Shown piece after piece: positions 17,965-26,573 of a stretch of DNA of 64,000 nt. Position 1 is the first letter of the stretch; the number at the start of each line of letters is the position of its first letter. The stretch spans positions 62,001 through 126,000 of the forward strand of contig JAUIGN010000011.1 of NCBI GenBank assembly GCA_030430075.1. The letters are read 5' to 3'. Source of the stretch: a bacterium (GTDB taxonomy: Bacteria; Planctomycetota; Planctomycetia; Pirellulales; Pirellulaceae). Both the position numbers and the translations under genes were made by a program. The notes under the pieces were generated by a model that worked only from the letters and a program-made list of their open reading frames with translations, made no database searches and was not told where the DNA came from.

Positions 17965-18951
17965 ATGAACCTGCAATGGATCGGTGGCCAGTACACGTTC
18001 GGTATGACGCTGTGGGTTGCGGTGGCGGTCATGATGATCGGCGGCTGCAAAGACCTCACGCCGAGCCAGGATGCGCCGTCTCTGGACTCGATCACCGGCA
18101 CCGCGAGCACGTCGGATTCGGAGCCTGCGCCCGATATCGGCACATCGGCAACGGAGTCCGCGCCCGGAGCGAACGGTGAGTCCGACCCGGGACGCAGCGA
18201 ACCCGAGGATGTCGCGGTGGCCGCTGGCGGCGCGTCGGCCGACGGACCCGCAGTCCGGCCTCAACCGACACCGACCACCAGCGACGACGGAAGCGAATCC
18301 CCGCCGGAGCCGAAGCCGGCCACGGCTCCCAAGCCAAACGGCCCGCCGCCCGCCGCCGCGTCGCGCGTCGCTTCGACACAGTTAGTCCCCAAGCGGACGG
18401 TCGCGATTCGCGCCGTCAAACCGGACACCGTGTATGAGCCTCGCGTCGTGATGAGCCGCGGACACGAGCAGACCTGCCTGGTCGGCGTCGGCGACGCGAT
18501 GCCCGACTTGAAGCTAACACGGTCGAATGGCGAACCGGTGACGATGGGGGAATTGCAGGGTGAAGCACTGACGGTTGTCGTCTTTTGGACAAACCGCTTT
18601 GCATTTGCTCGCGAGCAATTCGCGCGGTTGGCGGAAGAGGTCGCCTTGCCGTACCAACATCTGGGGCTCAAAGTGATCGCGGTCAATGTGGGTGATCCGG
18701 TCGAGCAGATTGAACCGGATGCGATGACGCGCGAGTCGGTTGTCTGTGTGCATGATCGAGACGGTGCCGCCGTTGCCCAGGTTGCAGAGTCGAAATTGCC
18801 TCGGACGTACTTGTTGGATCGTGACGGGCGGATTTTGTGGTTCGACATCGAGTACTCGCGGACGACTCGCCGGCAACTTCGAAATGCCATCTTCTACCAT
18901 TGTCGTGAGGATGCCGGTGGAGACGCTGCAGAGCAGTCCGAGCCAAGATAG
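17965..18951 (+). CDS. Thioredoxin-fold lipoprotein lacking the CxxC cysteines
   Basis: A 328-residue exported protein. The ATG at 17965 follows AAAGGA. The signal peptide ends in a lipobox (MMIGGC) with Cys28 as the likely lipidated residue. Residues 30-150 are a Pro/Ser/Glu-rich linker, and the C-terminal half (about 170-315) has a TlpA/AhpC-TSA fold: GDAMPDLKLTRSNGEPVTM, VVVFWTNRFAFAREQF, KVIAVNVGDP and PRTYLLDRDGRILWFD. In TlpA-like proteins the FW is followed by a WCGPC-type active site; here the same place reads TNRFAF, so no redox cysteine pair exists. Thiol-disulfide exchange is therefore unlikely, and a binding or scaffolding role is more plausible. Acylphosphatase follows downstream. 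Confidence 0.82.
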   Translation: MNLQWIGGQYTFGMTLWVAVAVMMIGGCKDLTPSQDAPSLDSITGTASTSDSEPAPDIGTSATESAPGANGESDPGRSEPEDVAVAAGGASADGPAVRPQPTPTTSDDGSESPPEPKPATAPKPNGPPPAAASRVASTQLVPKRTVAIRAVKPDTVYEPRVVMSRGHEQTCLVGVGDAMPDLKLTRSNGEPVTMGELQGEALTVVVFWTNRFAFAREQFARLAEEVALPYQHLGLKVIAVNVGDPVEQIEPDAMTRESVVCVHDRDGAAVAQVAESKLPRTYLLDRDGRILWFDIEYSRTTRRQLRNAIFYHCREDAGGDAAEQSEPR

Positions 18952-19085
18952 ACAACGTTCGAAGATCAGCATGACGGGGCGGAACGGTGAGCCGACTCGA
19001 CCCGCCGAATCGGCCAGGCGAGTGCTTCTCGTGTCGTAAGATTGGTCCCCCTTGCACCGTTTGCCTCAGGTTGTTGGTTCAACGG

Positions 19086-19097
19086 CGTAGTAAGATG
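19086..19097 (+). promoter_or_regulatory. Candidate promoter element shared with the sulfatase gene
   Basis: The 12-mer CGTAGTAAGATG occurs here, 38 bases before the acylphosphatase start, and again at 24643-24654 before the sulfatase. TAAGAT resembles a -10 hexamer, but no good -35 is seen at the expected distance. Confidence 0.3.
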
Positions 19098-19134
19098 GAA
19101 ATACCGAGCATGCTTGGCGATACGGGGCGAGCCA

Positions 19135-19416
19135 GTGGGTGATGACGAGCTGCGGCAGGTTGTACACTTCTCTGGTGAAGTGCAGGGGGTCGGTTTTCGT
19201 TACACCACGCACCGGATTGCCCGCCGTCATGCGGTCACGGGGTTTGTCCGGAATTTGCCGGATGGCCGAGTTGAGTTGATTGTCGAGGGGCAGGCGAGTG
19301 AGATCGCCGGTTTCCTGCGCGACGTCCGGTCGGCATTTGCCGACAACATTACTGAACTGGAAGCCGAGGACCGGCCGTCTGAGAACGAGTTTACCGGATT
19401 TGAGATCCGCGGCTGA
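19135..19416 (+). CDS. acyP: Acylphosphatase
   Basis: Small cytosolic enzyme that hydrolyses acyl phosphates. I placed the start at the GTG at 19135 (GGGGCGAG upstream), which gives 93 residues, the normal acylphosphatase length; upstream codons in frame look non-coding. The family signature is complete: HFSGEVQGVGFRYTTHRIA with catalytic Arg22, and GFVRNLPDGRVE with Asn40. No other domain is attached, so this is not part of HypF. Confidence 0.9.
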   Translation: MGDDELRQVVHFSGEVQGVGFRYTTHRIARRHAVTGFVRNLPDGRVELIVEGQASEIAGFLRDVRSAFADNITELEAEDRPSENEFTGFEIRG

Positions 19417-19757
19417 TTTCTCGAACCAAACGGGGCTGCCTTGCGTATGACCTGAATTCGTTGATATTCCCGCGATCTTACGCGGCGCGGCCGCAACGGA
19501 GCTGGGAGCGTGCCAACATCTGGCATTTGGCATCTGGCGAGGCAGGGCCTCGGTCATATTGCGAGCGAACGTCCGTGATCTAAATTATCCGCTCCCCATT
19601 GGGCGCTGGAATTTGACTCAAAATGAACGACGATTACGGCACAAGTAAGCCCATCCTAGCCCATCGCTGCCGCGGATTGCTCCCGACTTGGGAGCCAACC
19701 GTGTGTGTGCGTCACCAAGTAAGACATTAATTCCCTGATTATTTTAGCGCAAACCGT
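19417..19757. other. Gene-free stretch upstream of the ABC-2 permease gene
   Basis: These 341 bases show no coding region with family resemblance. Base composition is less GC-rich around 19560-19760 (for example ATTATTTTAGC just before the start), consistent with a promoter for the permease gene. Confidence 0.4.
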
Positions 19758-21515
19758 ATGAACTCTATGATGCTGGTCGCGGCAGGTCCCACTTGGGTCA
19801 ACAATTGGCTGACACCCGTTTGGATCGTAAGTGTGGGAGCCCTGATGGGGCTGGCCCTGCTGCTGGTCCTTTGGGGCTGTGTCTTCGCCGTTTCCCGGGT
19901 CCCCGGAATTTCCGCGATGGCCGAGGATCCGCAGCGGCGGTTACCGCTGGTCGGTTTAGGCGCCGTGGTGGTTTTCGGCTTACTGGTCGTATTTGGTGCC
20001 ATGCCGGCGGCTTCCAATTGGCAGGCGGACGGCACGTTTCTCGAGAACTCTGCGCTGGTCGCCCTGTTGGGGATCCCGTTCGCCATCGGGATTGCCTTTG
20101 CCTTGGTTTCCAGCAGTTCGCGGCGTGCCGTCGGTGAGATTCCCGGTGCGGTCCGGGAAGGTCCTCTCTGGCCGATCCTGATTTTGCTGCTCGGCTTGTC
20201 CGCCTTCGCCGTTGCCGGGGTGGTCGTCGTCAGCGAGCCTGCGGAGATTCTGCAATCGCTGGCCCGCACGCCGTTTGTCGGATCGCGTTCGGTGAGCTTC
20301 CAGGTCCCGCCGGCGGACGAAGTGAGCGATGCGGCGGACCCGCCCCAGAACCGGCTTGATGTTTCATTTCGGAAGGCCGAGCTGCGAATGCTGGTATTCA
20401 ACAGCGATGAAGCGCTGACGGTTGATACCAGGGAGACGTCCGAAATCGACATCGATCCGTTGATCGAGGTCCGCGCCGGGGAAGAGCTGCGCTGGCTGAC
20501 TTCGAATCAAGCCGCCGATCCGTTCGAAGACGACAACGTCACCGCCTTGTATGTGCGGAACTACGGTAACTCGACCGCGAACTTGGAGTTGACCGTCGTC
20601 ACTCAGCCCGAATTCCCCCAGGCCGGCGCGATTGTCATTGTCGCGCTCGGGGTCGTCGTGCTGTTCCTGTTTTACTTCCTGCAACGGACGGTGATGCCCC
20701 GTTTGTCGGCGGTCGCGCTCTCCACGCTGAAGTCCGAGATGGCGCAGCCCCTGTTTGCCATCCTGATGGCGATCGGCTGCTTCGCACTCGTCGTGTTTGT
20801 CTACATTCCTTACAACACATTCGGTGAAGACATCAAGGTCCTGAAAGACTCCGGGATGACCTTGATTATGGTGCTCTGCATTATCCAGGCGGTCTGGGCC
20901 GCCGGCACGTCGATCTCCGACGAAATCGAAGGGCGGACTGCCCTGACGGTGCTCTCCAAGCCGATCGGCCGGCGGTCGTTCATCATTGGCAAGTACATGG
21001 GCATCTTCTGGACCGTCGCCGTGATGTTCTGCGTGTTTGGGTTGTTCCTGATGGTGGCCGTCGCCTACAAGCCGCTTTACGATGCCCGCGAAACTTCCAA
21101 CACGGAACCGATCTGGCAGATCTGCATGCTGGAGATGGTTGGTGTGGTGCCCGGTCTCCTGCTGGGCTTCATGGAGACCTGCGTGTTGGCCGCGATCAGC
21201 GTTGCGATCTCGACACGCCTGCCGATGCTGGCCAATTTCATCATCAGCTTTGCGGTCTACGTGCTGGGGAACCTGGCACCGCTGCTGGTGCAGAACGCCG
21301 TGGTGAACGAGTTGTTTGAGCCGGTCGTGTTCTTCGCTCAGTTGATCAGTGCCATCTTGCCGATGTTGGACCATTTCAACATCCAGGCAGCGATTGCGGG
21401 CGGGGCCAGTGTGCCATATGTCTACCTGGCGTGGGCCACGGTGTACTGTTTGATTTACGGCATGGTTGCCCTGTTGTTCGCTCTGGTACTATTTGAAGAT
21501 CGAGACCTCGCTTGA
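19758..21515 (+). CDS. ABC-2 type transporter permease
   Basis: A 585-residue integral membrane protein. It has three to four N-terminal helices (for example MGLALLLVLWGCVFAVS, LGAVVVFGLLVVFGAM and PILILLLGLSAFAVAGVVVV), a soluble domain at about 190-285, and then a C-terminal ABC-2 block of six helices. GTSISDEIEGRTALTVLSK is the characteristic cytoplasmic segment of ABC-2 permeases, equivalent to the EREQGT region. No active partner ATPase is adjacent: the next gene, 139 bases away, has a crippled nucleotide-binding domain. The partner ATPase is presumably elsewhere. Substrate unknown. Confidence 0.8.
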   Translation: MNSMMLVAAGPTWVNNWLTPVWIVSVGALMGLALLLVLWGCVFAVSRVPGISAMAEDPQRRLPLVGLGAVVVFGLLVVFGAMPAASNWQADGTFLENSALVALLGIPFAIGIAFALVSSSSRRAVGEIPGAVREGPLWPILILLLGLSAFAVAGVVVVSEPAEILQSLARTPFVGSRSVSFQVPPADEVSDAADPPQNRLDVSFRKAELRMLVFNSDEALTVDTRETSEIDIDPLIEVRAGEELRWLTSNQAADPFEDDNVTALYVRNYGNSTANLELTVVTQPEFPQAGAIVIVALGVVVLFLFYFLQRTVMPRLSAVALSTLKSEMAQPLFAILMAIGCFALVVFVYIPYNTFGEDIKVLKDSGMTLIMVLCIIQAVWAAGTSISDEIEGRTALTVLSKPIGRRSFIIGKYMGIFWTVAVMFCVFGLFLMVAVAYKPLYDARETSNTEPIWQICMLEMVGVVPGLLLGFMETCVLAAISVAISTRLPMLANFIISFAVYVLGNLAPLLVQNAVVNELFEPVVFFAQLISAILPMLDHFNIQAAIAGGASVPYVYLAWATVYCLIYGMVALLFALVLFEDRDLA

Positions 21516-21654
21516 GCCCTCGTGCCGGCAACCCCCTCGTGCCGGTAGCCTTCGGGGAGTGGTGCCGCACCGGTCCGCCAGCGCCATCCTCGACACGTCC
21601 CCACCATCATCGCGGGTACGGCGAGCGGCTCTGGGAGCCCGTAGGGGGAACTGC

Positions 21655-23454
21655 ATGCGGTCGATTGCCCTTCAGCGCGCCCGGCATTTTGCCCGCGTGC
21701 CCCAACTGCACCGCACCCTGCTTGCTGCCAGTGTCGCGGCCGCGGTCTGTACCGCACTCCTCGTGTTGGATCTCGGTCTCATCGTGCAATTGCTGGTCAG
21801 CCGTACCAGCCAGGAGGCTCCGGGCGACTGGCTGCTGGGGCCGTGGGTCTCGGGCGAATTCGTCGAATGGCCCTTCCTGGGCAGCCCCGTTCGGTGCATG
21901 CTCCTGTTAATTGTCTTTGGGGTTTGCTTGGCGCTGGCCCTGGTGGGTGTGCGTTGGTGGGCCGATCTCACGGCACACCGTTACGCGTTGCACCTGGTTA
22001 CCTCGTTCCGGGAAGCGATCCACCGCCAGGCCTATCGGCTCGGCGCCGGCGAACTGCTGGTTGCCACCGAGGCCCGGCCGGAGATTGCCGCAGTCGATCA
22101 GACGGACGCCCTGGGGCGGGGGCTGGCGGCATGGTGGGTCGCCATTCCTGCCTGCCCGCTGATGCTGCTCGTTCTGACCATCCTGTCGTTGTTGGTCAAT
22201 CCCTGGCTGACGTTGTTGGCCCTGTTGCTGGCCGGATTCCTGTTTCGCATTCATCGGACGCTGACCGGGCGCGTCGAGGACCGCCTGTCCGCGATGCGTG
22301 CGTTGGCCGAACAGCGGCGGGCCGCGTTCTTGTCGCTGCTGAATTTCGCCCCGCTGGCCGGCAGCTACTCGATGGATGGCTACCCGGCGGATCCGGTCGA
22401 AGCTCGGCTCGCCGCCTGCCAGGATGCCGAGCTTCGAGCGGAGAACAGCCTTTCGATCATCGTTCCCGCCATGCTGCTGATGGTCCTCTTGTCGACCGGG
22501 CTGCTGCTCTTTGTGGTCGGCGTTTCCGACCAGACGACGGTCGCAGGAACTGCGATGCTGGCCGTTGCCTTGGGCTGCGCGTACCTGCCCGCGCACCGTC
22601 TGGCACGCCTGCCGGGAGAATTGGCCGAGGCGGAACTGGCCGCTCGCGAGGTGTTTGCCTACCTGGATCGTGAGCCGGCGGTCCGTCAAGCGCCAAGTAC
22701 GCATACCTTGGCAAGGCTGCAGCGCGAAATCCGATTCGACCACGTTTCACTGGAGGGGCCCAAGCAGCACGCCATCTTGGACGAGGTCGTGTTCGAGATC
22801 CCCGCTCGGAAGCGTATCGTTCTGCTGGCATCCGATCCGCAAACGCCGCGTGCATTGGGCGGCCTGCTGGTCAGGCTCTACGACCCGACCGCGGGCCGCG
22901 TGCTCTTCGACGGTCAGGACATTCGCCACGTTGCGCTGACTGCCGTTCGCCAACAGGCAATTCCGGTCTGGCACGATCGCTACTTGTTCCCCGGCACCAT
23001 TGCCATGAACGTGACCTGTGCCGACGAGCAGTTTACCGTCGACCAGATCAGGACCGCCATGGAACGGGCGGGGGCTGGCGAATTTCTGCAGGAGCTGCCC
23101 GCGGAACTCGAGACGCGGGTTGGCGAAGAGGGGGTATCGCTGAGCGAGCGGCAAGCGTTCCAGGTTGCTCTGGCTCGTGCTTTGATTCGTGAGCCGTCGT
23201 TGCTGGTGATCGAAGAGCCGGCGATCAGCGGCGGGGTTGACGAGCAACATGTCGATCGGGCACTCGAACAGGCGGCCGAGCAGGCGACCCTGTTGACCAT
23301 CCCGGCCCGCCTCGACACGATCCGGCACGCTGACCTCGTCTACGTTTTCCACCAGGGCCAGTTGCATGCCCGGGGCAGGCACGCCGAACTGCTCAACGAA
23401 GACGAATTCTACCGACATCAGATTTATATACGCTTTAACGCGTTTCGAGGTTAG
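21655..23454 (+). CDS. ABC exporter-like protein with degenerate nucleotide-binding domain
   Basis: A 599-residue protein with the plan of a type IV (ABCB-like) half-exporter: transmembrane domain to about 340, then a C-terminal ABC domain. The ATG at 21655 has AGGGGGAA just upstream. The ABC domain is well preserved in overall sequence (LVRLYDPTAGRVLFDGQDI, ALARALIREPSLLVIEEP) but its ATP motifs are all altered. Walker A reads LLASDPQTPRA with no GxGKS lysine, the Q-loop reads PVWHD, the signature reads LSERQ instead of LSGGQ, and the H-loop reads TIPARLDT with Ala for His. Only the Walker B glutamate remains. The frame is open and long, so it is a maintained protein rather than a pseudogene. 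It follows the ABC-2 permease and may serve as a regulatory or structural partner. Confidence 0.82.
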   Translation: MRSIALQRARHFARVPQLHRTLLAASVAAAVCTALLVLDLGLIVQLLVSRTSQEAPGDWLLGPWVSGEFVEWPFLGSPVRCMLLLIVFGVCLALALVGVRWWADLTAHRYALHLVTSFREAIHRQAYRLGAGELLVATEARPEIAAVDQTDALGRGLAAWWVAIPACPLMLLVLTILSLLVNPWLTLLALLLAGFLFRIHRTLTGRVEDRLSAMRALAEQRRAAFLSLLNFAPLAGSYSMDGYPADPVEARLAACQDAELRAENSLSIIVPAMLLMVLLSTGLLLFVVGVSDQTTVAGTAMLAVALGCAYLPAHRLARLPGELAEAELAAREVFAYLDREPAVRQAPSTHTLARLQREIRFDHVSLEGPKQHAILDEVVFEIPARKRIVLLASDPQTPRALGGLLVRLYDPTAGRVLFDGQDIRHVALTAVRQQAIPVWHDRYLFPGTIAMNVTCADEQFTVDQIRTAMERAGAGEFLQELPAELETRVGEEGVSLSERQAFQVALARALIREPSLLVIEEPAISGGVDEQHVDRALEQAAEQATLLTIPARLDTIRHADLVYVFHQGQLHARGRHAELLNEDEFYRHQIYIRFNAFRG

Positions 23455-23763
23455 GAACGGGTCCAGAACGATCTCATTGATTCTGCGGTGCGGACGTCGG
23501 GGAAGGCGTTGATGACAGGTTCCGGCCCGATGCCGGACGGCATCTCGTCATGCACGGCATGACCGGCAAAAGAGATGCAGGAACGATTTCTTCGATTCGC
23601 CCGTTGGTGACGTTGGTTATGTTGGGCCAGTTATTGATAACCTGTTCGCTGGCCTTCGAGGCGCTGACATGCGCGCGGTGCGCGCTGTTTTCGGGAGCGA
23701 ACCAGATGTCGGCTCGTTACCAAATTGGTTGTGGCCTTGCCACCTTGGGAAGAGAGGGTGCGG
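23455..23763. other. Gene-free stretch before the SDR gene
   Basis: No supported gene. A hydrophobic open frame runs through about 23600-23700 but lacks a ribosome site and overlaps the SDR start out of frame. The promoter for the SDR gene should lie here. Confidence 0.35.
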
Positions 23764-24561
23764 ATGAGCGACGCGTTGTTTTCTGTACAGGATCAAGTCG
23801 TCTTGGTCTCCGGCGGGAGCCGTGGTATCGGGCGTGCCATTGCCGAGGGTTTCGCGGAACGGGGGGCGCGGGTCGTCATCACCGGCCGCGAGCAGCAATC
23901 ACTGGCTGCCGCGGCGGGCGAAATGAACGGCCGATTGCCCGTCGAACCGCTCGTCTGTGATGTCGCCGACGGCGAGGCGATCCTACGCGCGGTGGCGCAG
24001 GTTGTCCAGCAGCACGGCCGGATCGATACGCTGGTCAATGTCGCCGGTGTCAATCGTCGCAAGGCTGCGGTCGATGTCACCGAGGCCGACTACGACTTCA
24101 TTTTGGACATCAATCTGAAGGGGGCATTCCTGATGTCGCAGGCCGTCGGCCGGCAGATGCGGACCCAGGGCGCCGGGAGTCAGCTCAACATCGCTTCACT
24201 CAACACCGATCGCCCGCTGGTGAACGTCCTGCCGTACGCGATGAGCAAGGCGGGGATCGGCCATATGACGCGTGGCCTGGCGACCGAGTGGGGGCCGTAC
24301 GGGATACGCGTGAATGCCTTGGCGCCAGGGTTCATTCTGACCGACCTGACGGAACAATTGTGGTCGCACGAAACCATGCAGGCATGGGGAGAGACCAATA
24401 CGCCCCAGCGTCGCCTGGGCCGTCCCCAGGACATGGTTGGTACCGCCTTGTTTCTCGCCTCACCCGCGTCCGAATTCCTGACGGGACAGATCCTCTATGT
24501 CGATGGAGGATTCACGGCCGGGTGGAATTGGCCGATTCCGGCCGACGGCGGGCAGTCATGA
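23764..24561 (+). CDS. Short-chain dehydrogenase/reductase (classical SDR)
   Basis: A 265-residue NAD(P)-dependent oxidoreductase. The ATG at 23764 has GAGAGG upstream and starts the typical N-terminus. Cofactor-binding GGSRGIG is at 17-23, NVAGVN near 99, and the catalytic triad Ser145, Tyr158, Lys162 (YAMSK). LYVDGGFTAGW at the C-terminus is usual for gluconate 5-dehydrogenase-like and 3-oxoacyl reductase-like SDRs. The NNAG motif reads NVAG, a common variant. A sugar-acid dehydrogenase role is possible, but substrate cannot be fixed from sequence. A sulfatase gene follows 211 bases downstream on the same strand. Confidence 0.9.
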   Translation: MSDALFSVQDQVVLVSGGSRGIGRAIAEGFAERGARVVITGREQQSLAAAAGEMNGRLPVEPLVCDVADGEAILRAVAQVVQQHGRIDTLVNVAGVNRRKAAVDVTEADYDFILDINLKGAFLMSQAVGRQMRTQGAGSQLNIASLNTDRPLVNVLPYAMSKAGIGHMTRGLATEWGPYGIRVNALAPGFILTDLTEQLWSHETMQAWGETNTPQRRLGRPQDMVGTALFLASPASEFLTGQILYVDGGFTAGWNWPIPADGGQS

Positions 24562-24642
24562 GTGCATGCTTGCGCAGGCCGGGGCGTCGCTTGCCCGCAG
24601 GGCGCGCGGACCAGGATGGCAACCTCACGTTCGGGCGAACGC

Positions 24643-24654
24643 CGTAGTAAGATG
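24643..24654 (+). promoter_or_regulatory. Candidate promoter element upstream of the sulfatase
   Basis: Same 12-mer CGTAGTAAGATG as at 19086-19097, here 119 bases before the sulfatase ATG. Over the flanking 17 bases the two sites differ at one position. A -10 role is possible; no matching -35 was found. Confidence 0.3.
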
Positions 24655-24772
24655 ACCTGCCAAAGCCGCCGCCGCCAGTCCGCTTGCTTCATTGAAGTAC
24701 AGGCCGCCAGCAAGTACCCTCATGGTAGGTCCCCCATGGACTGCTTACGATTGCCATCCCACGAGAGGTCCC

Positions 24773-26278
24773 ATGATACGAATCGCTTCGCAACTTGCCC
24801 TGGTGTTTACGGTCTGCCTGACGTTGGTTCCCGCCGTCCAGGCGGCCCCCCGCAACGTCGTTTTGTTCGTCACCGACGATCAAAGCCCCGACACGGGGTG
24901 TTACGGCAACGAGGCGATCAAGACGCCCCATATCGATGCGATCGCCGCCGACGGCACCATGTTTACGCAGGCGTTTTGCACGACGGCCAGTTGTTCGGCG
25001 AGCCGATCGGTGATTCTGTCCGGATTGCATAACCACGCCAATGGGCACTACGGCCACCAGCACAGCTACCACAAGTTCAATAGTTATGCGAACGTCTCCA
25101 GCCTGCCGGTTTACCTGGAGCAGGCCGGTTACCGGACGGCTCGGTGCGGCAAGTATCACGTGGCCCCCGAAGCCGTTTTTCAGTTTGCCAAGACGATCCC
25201 GGGGAATTCGCGGAGTCCCGTCGAGATGGCGAATAACTGCCAGGCATTGATCGAGGCGGAGAGCGACCAGCCATTCTTTCTGTACTTCTGCACGTCCGAT
25301 CCTCACCGGGGCGGTGGCACCGCCGACGAATTGCCCTTTCAGCCGAATCGGTTTGGCAATCCCAAGTCCGGCACGAAGGGATATCCTGGCATCGAAGAGG
25401 TCGTCTACGACCCAGCAGAGGTGCGCGTGCCGGGCTTTCTGCCTGACACGGATACCTGCCGGGCAGAGATTGCCCAGTACTATCAGTCTGTCTCACGCAT
25501 CGATCAGGGAGTTGGTCGACTAACGGAGATCCTCCGCTCGGCGGGCCATTGGGATGACACCCTGTTCATCTACATTTCCGATCATGGGATCGCCATGCCG
25601 GGTGCCAAGACGACCCTCTACGAAGGCGGGATGCGGGCCCCTTGCATCGTGCGTGATCCGACGCGGGAGAAGCGGGGGGTCGCCAATGACGCCATGGTTA
25701 GCTGGGTCGATATCGTGCCCACGATTCTCGACTTCGCCGGGGCCCTGGACGCCGAAACGGGGCGGGTCAAACAATCGCTGGTCAAGCAGATACCGCCGCC
25801 GGGACGTGATTCCCAGCGAGCACGCGGGAATGTCACCGGCGAACTGCATGGCCGGTCCTTCTTGCCGCTGCTGGAACAGCCTCATGCGACCGGCTGGGAC
25901 GAAGTGTTCGCGTCGCATACCTTTCACGAAATCCAGATGTACTACCCGATGCGGGTCGTCCGCGGCCGTAAGTACAAGTTGATCTGGAACATCGCCTACC
26001 CGTTGCCGTTTCCCTTCGCCTCGGACCTCTGGGCCGCGCCGACCTGGCAAGCCCAGTATCGCCAGGGCGCCGAGACTCCGTACGGAGCGAAGACCGTCGC
26101 CAACTACATCCAGCGGCCGCAGTTCGAGCTGTTTGATATCGAATTGGATCCGCATGAAGGTAACAACTTGAGCGGTGATCCAGAGTTTGCCGCGGTCCTG
26201 GAGATCATGAAAGCCAAGCTCAAGCAGTATCAAAAGCAGACCAGCGATCCTTGGATCATTAAATGGGAATACGAATAA
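24773..26278 (+). CDS. Exported sulfatase, N-sulfoglucosamine-sulfohydrolase-like
   Basis: A 501-residue sulfatase expected to remove sulfate from a glycan outside the cytoplasm. The ATG at 24773 follows GAGAGG, and residues 1-24 form a signal peptide ending VQAAP. NVVLFVTDDQSPDTGCYG supplies the first metal-binding aspartates. The formylglycine motif reads CSASR (Cys74-Arg78), with Ala where the classic motif has Pro; Cys74 and Arg78 are kept, so modification by a formylglycine-generating enzyme is still plausible. YISDHGIAMPGAK supplies the later metal site. Overall order resembles the heparan N-sulfatase subgroup, one of many sulfatase lineages expanded in planctomycetes. It stands alone, without a local sulfatase-maturing enzyme. 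Confidence 0.88.
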   Translation: MIRIASQLALVFTVCLTLVPAVQAAPRNVVLFVTDDQSPDTGCYGNEAIKTPHIDAIAADGTMFTQAFCTTASCSASRSVILSGLHNHANGHYGHQHSYHKFNSYANVSSLPVYLEQAGYRTARCGKYHVAPEAVFQFAKTIPGNSRSPVEMANNCQALIEAESDQPFFLYFCTSDPHRGGGTADELPFQPNRFGNPKSGTKGYPGIEEVVYDPAEVRVPGFLPDTDTCRAEIAQYYQSVSRIDQGVGRLTEILRSAGHWDDTLFIYISDHGIAMPGAKTTLYEGGMRAPCIVRDPTREKRGVANDAMVSWVDIVPTILDFAGALDAETGRVKQSLVKQIPPPGRDSQRARGNVTGELHGRSFLPLLEQPHATGWDEVFASHTFHEIQMYYPMRVVRGRKYKLIWNIAYPLPFPFASDLWAAPTWQAQYRQGAETPYGAKTVANYIQRPQFELFDIELDPHEGNNLSGDPEFAAVLEIMKAKLKQYQKQTSDPWIIKWEYE

Positions 26279-26573
26279 CGGTTCACCGTGCCTGCTGCTG
26301 CCGGACACCATTGCTGATTTCCCGAACGTAGCCTCGGTCGCCAGCGGGCGGAATCCTGGACCTGCCGACGGTAGCTACAGGCGAAGTGGGGCCGTCGTTC
26401 GTGCGCCGTTGCGGAGGTTGTGCTGCGCCGGGCGTCAAGCGGCCCGGCATGACGCCGCAGCCTGTTCTCATCAACTTCCTGAAAGCTCGATTGGCTGACG
26501 GCAGGCGGAAAGCTGGCGTTCGCCCAACCGTGCCGGTCTGCTAAGATTGTCGACTTCCGCCAAGGAGTGGCCG

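Noticed and set aside
23550..23760. Possible small hydrophobic protein before the SDR gene
   Set aside because: No ribosome site, no family resemblance, and the frame runs on into the SDR gene out of phase.
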